A stretch of DNA of 9,939 nt from JANLQB01 sp043735935. Lineage in GTDB: Bacteria > Verrucomicrobiota > Verrucomicrobiia > Chthoniobacterales > Chthoniobacteraceae. The DNA lies in contig JAYTDO010000373.1 in the NCBI GenBank assembly GCA_043735935.1, positions 1-9,939 of the forward strand. Direction: 5' to 3'. Below, in pieces: positions 1 through 5,798 of the stretch (its first letter is position 1; each line of letters begins with the position of its first letter). Both the position numbers and the translations under genes were made by a program. The notes beneath the pieces were generated by a model. It had not been told where the DNA came from. It was given only the letters and a program-made list of their open reading frames with translations, and made no database searches.

Positions 1-905
1 GACGCGTAAATTGTCCCGCGCACCATCGCGCCTTCCCGTCCGCTCCACATCGTCCGGCGCGCCCACAGCACGGGCGCAAAAAGCATCCACGGCAATTGAT
101 CCCCCAAGCCGCGCGGGATGTTCAGCACGTAGCTGGTCGCGTCGAATTTATTCTCCGTCACCCGCCCCGCCATCTGGTCCTGCCAGACTTTGAGCGCATC
201 CGTCGTGGCGGAAAAATACGGGATCGCCCAACACGCGAAAATCCCGACCATGATCGCCAATCCCGCGAAATGCGGCGCGCGCATCAACTGCCGTGTCTCT
301 CCCGCCTGCCAAAGCACGGCCACCACGATCGCGTAGAAAAACAGCAAGTGAGTCGGTCCCTTCGCCAGCGCCGCCATGCCGAGAAACACAAACGGTACCG
401 CCCATACCAGCCACGCCGATCGCCGCTGCTCCCACCATGCAAGCCAGGTCACCACGCCCATCCCCGCGAGCGGCACATAGATGCCCTCGATCTCGGCCCC
501 GGCGAACCGCGCCTTTGCCAAAAGTCCGAACTGCGTCAGCACAAACATCGCCGCGATGAACGCCACATCCGTCGTCCAAATCGTGCGCGCACGCGGGCCG
601 CTCACGGCCAGCATCACACCGCACAGCGCCAACACCGCCAGCGCGGACGGCAACCGCGCCGCCCATTCGTCGCGCCGATCGAGCATCTTAAAACTCAACG
701 CGATCATCCAATTCACCAGCGGCGGCTTGCGCAGGAATGGTTTTCCGCCCACATACGGCACCAGCCAGCTTCCTCCATCCAACATCGTCACCGCCGGTAA
801 AATGCGCCTCCCCTCCTCTCCCTTGATCTCCGTCGAACCCAATCCCGGCAAGTACACCGCCGCCCACAAGGCGACGACGATGAGAAATGCGGTGAACCGG
901 TTCAT
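1..905 (-). CDS. GT39-family membrane glycosyltransferase, C-terminus cut by window edge
   Basis: Reading the minus strand from the ATG at 905 gives an open frame of about 301 residues with no stop before the window edge. It begins with a hydrophobic helix (residues 4-22), then a charged first loop with E26, E30 and E31 (GEEGRR), where GT-C enzymes keep their catalytic acidic residue. Next comes a GGKPFLRKPPL motif (K60-P61-P62), the hallmark of ArnT/PMT-like GT39 transferases. Several further hydrophobic helices follow. Family members move a sugar from a polyprenyl-phosphate donor to an acceptor on the outer face of the inner membrane; donor and acceptor here are unknown. In-frame ATGs at 914 and 920 are alternative starts. 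GT39 proteins usually run 450-600 residues, so 150 or more lie outside. It is divergent from the phosphodiesterase gene with essentially no spacer. Family assignment is strong, specific function open. Confidence 0.88.
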   Translation of the reverse strand, partial: MNRFTAFLIVVALWAAVYLPGLGSTEIKGEEGRRILPAVTMLDGGSWLVPYVGGKPFLRKPPLVNWMIALSFKMLDRRDEWAARLPSALAVLALCGVMLAVSGPRARTIWTTDVAFIAAMFVLTQFGLLAKARFAGAEIEGIYVPLAGMGVVTWLAWWEQRRSAWLVWAVPFVFLGMAALAKGPTHLLFFYAIVVAVLWQAGETRQLMRAPHFAGLAIMVGIFACWAIPYFSATTDALKVWQDQMAGRVTENKFDATSYVLNIPRGLGDQLPWMLFAPVLWARRTMWSGREGAMVRGTIYA

Positions 906-918
906 GGCGCGCATTTCC

Positions 919-2478
919 ATGAATCATCCCATGCTCGCCAAGCTCATTCTCATCCTTTGCGCGGCGACCGCCCAGGCCGAATGGAAACCCAAGGCGGAGC
1001 ACGTGGTCCTGTGCGTGTGGGACGGGATGCGTCCCGACTTCATCACCCCGGCCAACACGCCCAATCTCCACGCCCTCGGCACTCGCGGCACGTTCTTCGA
1101 CCAGAACCACTCCTTTTACGTCACCACCACCGAGGTCAACGGCACGGTGCTCGCCACCGGCATGTTTCCCCGCCACAGCGGCATCGTGGCCAACCGCGAA
1201 TACCGTCCCGAGATCAATCTCATGAAACCGTTCGGCACCGAGAGCACCGGCGCGATCCGCGTCGGCGACGCCCTTTCCGGCGGCCATTACATCGACGCCC
1301 TCACCGTCGCCGAGCTCGTCCGAAAGGATGGACACACCGCCACGGTCGCCGGCACCAAGCCCATCGGCCTCCTCCACGATCGCGCCTACGACCGCACCGC
1401 CGCCTCCGGCGCGCCCGTGCTTTTCGCGGGAAAGACGTTTCCCGAAAAGTTCCTCGAAACCATCACCAAGGCGCTCGGCAAATTCCCCGACTTTCCGAAA
1501 AACGACGACCCCACCGATCCTCACGCCAACACCGCCCAGAACGAATGGACCACTCGCGCGCTCACCGAGGTCCTTTGGAAAGACGCCGTCCCGCGGTTCA
1601 CCGTCCTGTGGCTCGGCGACCCGGACTATTCACAGCACCTCACGCAGCCCGGCTCCCTCACCGCCCTCACCGCCATCGCCAATAGCGACTCCAATCTCGG
1701 CCGCGTCATCGACACCCTGAAAACCCGCGGCGTCCTCGACAAAACCGACATCTTCGTCGTCAGCGACCACGGCTTCTCCACCATCGAACGCACGGTCGAT
1801 CTCATTGCGATTTTAAAAAAAACCGGCATCAACGCCGTCCGTGAGCACAAGATGACACCCAAGGACGACGACGTCCTCGTCGTCAACATCGGCGGCACCA
1901 CCAGCCTCTACATCACCGGCCACAGCCCGGCCGTCCTCCAAAAGTGCGTTGACCTCCTGCAGGCCAGCGAGTTTGCCGGTCCGATCTTCACGGCCGCCGG
2001 GCTCCCCGGCACTTTCACCTTCCAGACCGCCCGCCTGGATTCCGACCACTCGCCGGACCTCACCTTTTCCTTCCGGTGGATCAAAGGGGATAACAAGCAC
2101 GGCACCCCAGGCCTCATCTGGGGCGAGGCGAAACGGGCCGGCGGCGGCACGCACGGCACGCTCGGGCCGACCGACGTTCACAATACGCTCGTCGCCGCGG
2201 GCCCCGACCTCCGCCCCGGTTTTCGCAACACGCTGCCGACGGGCAATATCGACGTCGCCCCGACACTGCTCCATCTCCTCGGCATCAATCCGCCCGACCA
2301 GCGCGACGGTCGCATCCTCACCGAAGCCATCGTCGGCCTCGATGCCCCGCTCGCCAAACCGATCACCCAGCGCATCGAAGCCCAACGCACCATCGGAACC
2401 ACGAACTGGAAACAGTACATCCAGACGACCACCCTCGATCACTCGGTTTACTTCGACCACGGCAACGCGGGCGAATGA
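919..2478 (+). CDS. Secreted nucleotide pyrophosphatase/phosphodiesterase-type hydrolase (alkaline phosphatase superfamily)
   Basis: About 519 residues from the ATG at 919. The first 20 (MLAKLILILCAATAQA core) form a signal peptide with likely cleavage after AQA, so the enzyme should act in the periplasm or outside. The fold's two-metal site is visible in order: D35 (VWDGMRPD), nucleophile T71 with N74 (TTTEVNG), D236 and H240 (DPDYSQH), D283 and H284 (SDHGF), and H412 (GGTHG). This is the NPP/type I phosphodiesterase pattern, which hydrolyses phosphodiester or pyrophosphate bonds, often of nucleotides or nucleotide sugars. Substrate cannot be read from sequence. ATGs at 904 and 931 are also in frame: 904 would overlap the divergent GT39 start, and 931 leaves a shorter but plausible signal peptide. 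No clear SD precedes any of them. The stop lies 12 nt from the convergent DUF486 gene. Confidence 0.9.
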   Translation: MNHPMLAKLILILCAATAQAEWKPKAEHVVLCVWDGMRPDFITPANTPNLHALGTRGTFFDQNHSFYVTTTEVNGTVLATGMFPRHSGIVANREYRPEINLMKPFGTESTGAIRVGDALSGGHYIDALTVAELVRKDGHTATVAGTKPIGLLHDRAYDRTAASGAPVLFAGKTFPEKFLETITKALGKFPDFPKNDDPTDPHANTAQNEWTTRALTEVLWKDAVPRFTVLWLGDPDYSQHLTQPGSLTALTAIANSDSNLGRVIDTLKTRGVLDKTDIFVVSDHGFSTIERTVDLIAILKKTGINAVREHKMTPKDDDVLVVNIGGTTSLYITGHSPAVLQKCVDLLQASEFAGPIFTAAGLPGTFTFQTARLDSDHSPDLTFSFRWIKGDNKHGTPGLIWGEAKRAGGGTHGTLGPTDVHNTLVAAGPDLRPGFRNTLPTGNIDVAPTLLHLLGINPPDQRDGRILTEAIVGLDAPLAKPITQRIEAQRTIGTTNWKQYIQTTTLDHSVYFDHGNAGE

Positions 2479-2490
2479 CCGCCCGGCCAT

Positions 2491-2847
2491 TCACGAGCGA
2501 AACACGAAGTAGACCGCCCCGAGCAGGCAAACGCCCGCCCAGACAAAATCCCATTTGAACGGCTGCCCCATGTACCACATCGCGAACGGGACGAACACCA
2601 GAAGCGTGATGACTTCCTGGATGATCTTGAGCTGCGGCAGCGTAAACGTCCCGTAGCCGATCCGGTTCGCCGGCACCTGCAGCAGGTACTCGAACAACGC
2701 GATCCCCCAGCTCACAAAGACCGCCACATACCACGGTCGGCCCGCGAGCGTCCGCAGGTGTCCGTACCAGGCGTAAGTCATAAATACATTGGCCAGCGCG
2801 AGCAGGGAAACGGTCAGGATGGCGATTCGAAATGTCGACATCCGCAT
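2491..2847 (-). CDS. DMT family protein (DUF486), four-helix membrane protein
   Basis: A 118-residue protein that is hydrophobic throughout, with four likely transmembrane helices (about residues 7-26, 38-58, 72-92 and 100-116). Conserved stretches NVFMTYAWYGHL, SWGIALFEYLLQVPANRIG, QLKIIQEVITLLVFVPF and CLLGAVYFVFR match the DUF486/DMT small family as I remember it; length is normal. The family is related to half-size drug/metabolite transporters and SMR-like proteins, and its substrate is not known. The start is ATG 2847 (MRMST); ATG 2841 is an alternative. A GGAGGG lies about 13 nt before 2847, rather far for an SD. The gene runs opposite to both neighbours, and its link to the glycan genes is positional only. 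Confidence 0.9.
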   Translation of the reverse strand: MRMSTFRIAILTVSLLALANVFMTYAWYGHLRTLAGRPWYVAVFVSWGIALFEYLLQVPANRIGYGTFTLPQLKIIQEVITLLVFVPFAMWYMGQPFKWDFVWAGVCLLGAVYFVFRS

Positions 2848-2904
2848 ACGCTAACCCGATCCCTCCAAAAAACTCCAGCCGACAGCCCGCGCGCGACAAG
2901 CGTC

Positions 2905-2915
2905 CTTTGACAAAG
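2905..2915. repeat. Short perfect inverted repeat overlapping the -35 box
   Basis: CTTTG-A-CAAAG: 5-bp arms around one central base, containing the TTGACA hexamer. It could be half of an operator or chance symmetry. The same gap also serves the divergent DUF486 gene, so a bound protein could affect both directions. Confidence 0.35.
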
Positions 2916-2935
2916 CACCCCCTCGCATCTTTACT
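2907..2935 (+). promoter_or_regulatory. Predicted sigma70-type promoter for the IDPGSG protein/methyltransferase pair
   Basis: A perfect TTGACA -35 box (2907-2912), a 17-nt spacer and a TTTACT -10 box (2930-2935, 4 of 6 matches to TATAAT). Transcription would begin near 2942, just before a run of ten C and 22-37 nt ahead of the candidate starts of the small membrane protein. It lies in the only sizeable non-coding gap in this half of the window (2848-2963) and points the right way. Assigned by pattern alone. Confidence 0.55.
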
Positions 2936-2945
2936 CGCCCCTCTT

Positions 2946-2955
2946 CCCCCCCCCC
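2946..2955 (+). repeat. Homopolymeric C10 tract in the leader
   Basis: Ten consecutive C between the predicted promoter and the first in-frame ATG (2964) of the small membrane protein. It falls in the predicted 5' leader, or near the transcription start, and is outside coding sequence if the gene starts at 2964 or 2979. Confidence 0.9.
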
Positions 2956-2978
2956 GACCGCCCATGCTCCATCTTCCC

Positions 2979-3140
2979 ATGCTCGCTTACATCGACCCAG
3001 GCTCAGGCACACTCATCGTCCAGATGATCGTCGCCGCCGTCGTCGGCGCCACCGCCTTTTTCCGGCAGGCCATCTTCGGATTTTTTGGGATCTTCAAGAA
3101 GAAGCCGAAGGACGACACCGAGCCCAAGCAGGACCGCTGA
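2979..3140 (+). CDS. Small IDPGSG-motif membrane protein
   Basis: A 53-residue protein beginning MLAYIDPGSGTLIVQM, then one hydrophobic segment (about residues 11-33, small residues AAVVGA) and an amphipathic FGFFGIFKK stretch, ending in a charged lysine/aspartate tail. Small proteins starting with a YIDPGSGS-like motif recur next to surface-polysaccharide and alkaline-phosphatase-superfamily genes in several phyla, as I remember it; no biochemical role is known to me. The in-frame ATG at 2964 would add MLHLP. I prefer 2979 because the motif normally sits at the very N-terminus. No SD is visible. The stop is 3 nt before the start of the kinase-like/methyltransferase gene, which implies co-transcription and probable translational coupling, so it may anchor or regulate that protein at the membrane. 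Confidence 0.75.
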   Translation: MLAYIDPGSGTLIVQMIVAAVVGATAFFRQAIFGFFGIFKKKPKDDTEPKQDR

Positions 3141-3143
3141 TCG

Positions 3144-4556
3144 ATGGCCGGCGATCGCCTCACGGCTTCCTTCCGCGACCCGAGCGGCTACGTCTTCATG
3201 CACGAAGGGCGCCTCCTGCGCGCCGTCGACACCGAGTGTCATCACACACTCACCGACCTCGTCCACGCGGGTCTTTTGGAGAAAATGATGCTCGCGCGGC
3301 AAATCGTGCCGACTCAGTTCATCGAAAGCGAAGCCGAGTGCGCCGTCCTCGCCAGCGGCCATCCGGGTTACGAGCGTTTCCTCGAGCACGAGCTCCTGCC
3401 CCACATCACCTACCCCTACGAGTGGAGCGTCTCCATGCTCGCGGACGCCGCGCTCCTCACGCTCGACCTCCAGCTCGCCCTCCTGCACGACGCCTTTTCC
3501 TTAAAAGACGCCACCGCTTACAACGTCCAGTTCCGCGACGGGCGCCCGATCTTCATCGACCTCTCCTCCATCCAGCGCCCGCGCCGCCTCGACGTCTGGT
3601 TCGCCCTCGGCCAGTTCCAGCGGCACTTCCTCTTCCCGCTCCTCCTCGCCCGGCACCGCGGCTGGGATCTCCGCTCCTACTTCCTAGCCAATCTCGACGG
3701 CATCGGCCCCTCCCAGGTCGCCGCGAACTTCCCCGGCCTCGCCAAATGGCGGCCCGCCATCCTCCTCGACGTCACCCTCCCGGTCGCCCTCGAACGCAAA
3801 TCTTCCGCCGGGAAAAAATCCTGGGATTCCGCGAAAAAAACCAGCGGCGATCCCGCTGCCCAGACCGTCAACCTCAAACGCCTCCGCTCCAAAGTCGCCT
3901 CACTCGCCGCCGGCTACCGCACCGCCAGCGCGTGGCACGATTACACCGCCACCTGCACGTACGACGACACCGCCGAGGCCGCGAAGAAAAAGCTCATCGG
4001 CGCCTTCCTCGGCGAGACCCGCCCGCCCGCCGTCCTCGATCTCGGCTGCAACACCGGCGACTACAGCTACCTCGCCGCTGAAAACGGCGCGACCGTCATC
4101 GCCGCCGACGCCGACCACGACGCCGTCGAGCTGCTCTACCGGCGCCTGCGCAAAAAGCCCGCGAAGATCACCCCGCTCGTCTGCAACCTCGCCGCCCCCT
4201 CGCCCGCCATCGGCTACATGAACGCCGAGCGCGCCAGCTTCCTCGACCGCTTCGCCGGCGCCGCCGACTGCGTCTTTGCGCTCGCGCTCATCCACCATCT
4301 GCTCGTGTCGGCGAATCTCTCGCTCGCGCAGATCCGCGATCTTCTCGCCACCCTCACCGGTCGCTGGCTCGTGCTCGAGTTCGTGCCCGTCGCGGACGTG
4401 CAGTTTCAGCGACTGCTCGAGTTCCGCGAGAATCTCTTCGCGAGCATCACGCTCAACGCCTGCATCGAGACCTTCGGCACCGCCTTCGACGTCCGCGCCC
4501 AGCAGCCGATCGCCGGCACCGAGCGCACGCTCCTTTTCCTCGAAAAGCGCACGTAA
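3144..4556 (+). CDS. Kinase-like / class I SAM-dependent methyltransferase fusion protein (copy 1)
   Basis: A 470-residue, probably cytoplasmic protein. The N-terminal part (about 1-215) carries YPYEW and then LKDATAYN with D122 and N127, followed by FIDLSS with D139. This matches the kinase/APH signature (catalytic Asp, Asn five residues on, metal-binding Asp). No glycine-rich loop or clear ATP-binding lysine is seen. A Lys/Ser-rich linker (220-236) precedes the C-terminal Rossmann methyltransferase: motif I VLDLGCNTG (297-305), acidic D322 ending strand 2, H384-H385 and LEFVP. The methyltransferase fold is secure; substrate and kinase activity are unproven. The second copy at 5795-7213 is the same length and architecture. 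It could also be described as a NoeA-like methyltransferase, a nodulation-related family I recall only loosely. The start is fixed by the stop of the upstream small gene 3 nt before. Confidence 0.85.
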   Translation: MAGDRLTASFRDPSGYVFMHEGRLLRAVDTECHHTLTDLVHAGLLEKMMLARQIVPTQFIESEAECAVLASGHPGYERFLEHELLPHITYPYEWSVSMLADAALLTLDLQLALLHDAFSLKDATAYNVQFRDGRPIFIDLSSIQRPRRLDVWFALGQFQRHFLFPLLLARHRGWDLRSYFLANLDGIGPSQVAANFPGLAKWRPAILLDVTLPVALERKSSAGKKSWDSAKKTSGDPAAQTVNLKRLRSKVASLAAGYRTASAWHDYTATCTYDDTAEAAKKKLIGAFLGETRPPAVLDLGCNTGDYSYLAAENGATVIAADADHDAVELLYRRLRKKPAKITPLVCNLAAPSPAIGYMNAERASFLDRFAGAADCVFALALIHHLLVSANLSLAQIRDLLATLTGRWLVLEFVPVADVQFQRLLEFRENLFASITLNACIETFGTAFDVRAQQPIAGTERTLLFLEKRT

Positions 4557-4559
4557 CGC

Positions 4560-5798
4560 TCAGCGGAGCATCTGCTCGTAAAGCGCCAGGTAACGCTGCG
4601 CCTGCAATTCCAGCCCGTACTCCGCCACCGCCACCCGCCGGCACTCGCCGCCCAGATCGCCGTTTTTCACCACGCGCTCGATCGCGCGCGCAAGTCCCGC
4701 CGCATCGCCCACCGGCGCAAGTTCACCCGTGATCCCAGGCCGCACCAGATCCGGAATCCCGCCCACTCGAAACGCCGCGACCGGCGTCCCGCACGCGAAG
4801 GCTTCCTGGATGACCAGCGGCAGATTGTCGTGGAGGGAAGGCACCGCCACCACGTCCGCCGCCGCGTATGCCAGCGCCTGTCGCGCTTCGCCGGCGACGA
4901 AACCGAGATGCAGACCCGGCACCGGCAGATCGGCCGGGAGCTCGCCGCCCCCGAGCGCGAGCACCTGTAAATTCGGCACCGTCGCCTTCGCTTCCGCCAG
5001 CGACGCCATGAGCTGCGCGAAACCCTTCCGACGATTCCCAATCGCGAACTGCGTGAGGAAAAGCACCAACGTCGCATCCGGCGCCACCCCGAGTTCCGCA
5101 CGCGCCGCCCGGCGATCCTGCGGCGCATACACCTGCGTATCGAGGCCATACGGGATGACGCTTGAAGTGAATCGTTTGAACATCGAACTGTCCTTCGCCT
5201 CACCCGCCATCCACGCGCTCGGAGCGACCAGCCGCACGTCTGCGGTTCGCAGCCGTCCGTAGGCCCGTTGTTTTCTCAGGAAAACGTCGCGCGAAAGATC
5301 GTCCTCAAACGTGCTGCCGAGCTGTGGACACCCGCCGCAACGCGACTCGAAGCCGCGGCACGCGCCCGAATACAGGCACCCGCCAGTAAACGGCGTCATC
5401 GTGTGCAGCGTGAAAACGACGCGCTGGTCGCGCGCGAACCGCCGGCAAAACGACGAAAGATCAATGAACCCGTGCAGCCCATGCACGTTGATCACGTCCG
5501 CTTTCGGCATCTGTCCCAACGCTTCGCCGCCAAACTCACAAACGTCATCCTCCGACCATTGGGGATCGGCCCCGAGACTTTCGCGATACGGTTTTTCCCG
5601 CCAGCGCAGCCAGAGCTTTCGCGCCTTCCGCGACCACGGTTTCTGCGGTGAAAAATAGACGCCATCCTTCTCGCCAGTCTCCGTCCCCTTCGCGAAAAGC
5701 AACGAGTCCACGCCGATCGCACGCAAGCCGCGGTGCAGGCGCAACGCCGCGCGTCCACCGCCGCCGACATCCCGCGGAATAACGTGAAGGACCTTCAT
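4560..5798 (-). CDS. GT4-type glycosyltransferase with four-cysteine insert
   Basis: A 412-residue GT-B fold transferase. The N-terminal domain begins MKVLHVIPRDVGGGGRAA (glycine loop 12-15) and has H106 in VHGLHG. The C-terminal donor domain holds the retaining-GT signature as D324-x7-E332 in PSLHDNLPLVIQE, then ACGTPVAAF and a GGIPDLV loop. Residues 136-159 carry PFTGGC...CPQL with C141, C147, C154 and C157, similar to the cysteine-rich segment of WcaC-like colanic acid transferases. It should transfer a sugar from a nucleotide donor to a lipid-linked or growing glycan at the cytoplasmic face; donor and acceptor are not readable. The start at 5798 overlaps the upstream methyltransferase stop as ATGA, indicating translational coupling. 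Its stop lies 3 nt from the convergent fusion gene, leaving no room for a terminator. Confidence 0.92.
   Translation of the reverse strand: MKVLHVIPRDVGGGGRAALRLHRGLRAIGVDSLLFAKGTETGEKDGVYFSPQKPWSRKARKLWLRWREKPYRESLGADPQWSEDDVCEFGGEALGQMPKADVINVHGLHGFIDLSSFCRRFARDQRVVFTLHTMTPFTGGCLYSGACRGFESRCGGCPQLGSTFEDDLSRDVFLRKQRAYGRLRTADVRLVAPSAWMAGEAKDSSMFKRFTSSVIPYGLDTQVYAPQDRRAARAELGVAPDATLVLFLTQFAIGNRRKGFAQLMASLAEAKATVPNLQVLALGGGELPADLPVPGLHLGFVAGEARQALAYAAADVVAVPSLHDNLPLVIQEAFACGTPVAAFRVGGIPDLVRPGITGELAPVGDAAGLARAIERVVKNGDLGGECRRVAVAEYGLELQAQRYLALYEQMLR

Noticed and set aside
481..918. An N-terminal extension of about 146 codons on the phosphodiesterase gene
   Set aside because: The region codes for the GT39 protein on the minus strand, and a good signal peptide begins at 919/931.
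688..1524. A 278-codon minus-strand open frame spanning the GT39/phosphodiesterase boundary
   Set aside because: Gly/Val/Arg-rich shadow of two genes with clear family motifs; no domain of its own.
1815..1822. A8 run in the phosphodiesterase gene as a programmed slippage site
   Set aside because: The frame is intact through it, it encodes an ordinary LKKTG stretch, and no alternative-frame product of interest follows.
2832..2978. An N-terminal extension of about 49 codons on the IDPGSG protein
   Set aside because: It would include the promoter elements and the C10 tract, is proline/serine low complexity, and places the IDPGSG motif far from the N-terminus.
3149..3156. GCGATCGC palindromes (also near 8297) as a HIP1-like repeated element
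   Set aside because: Only scattered copies, inside coding sequence, at a frequency plausible for high GC; no array or positional pattern.
4546..4560. Small AGCG...CGCT hairpin at the convergent junction as a bidirectional terminator
   Set aside because: Only a 4-bp stem with a 7-nt loop and no U tract on either strand; too weak to call.
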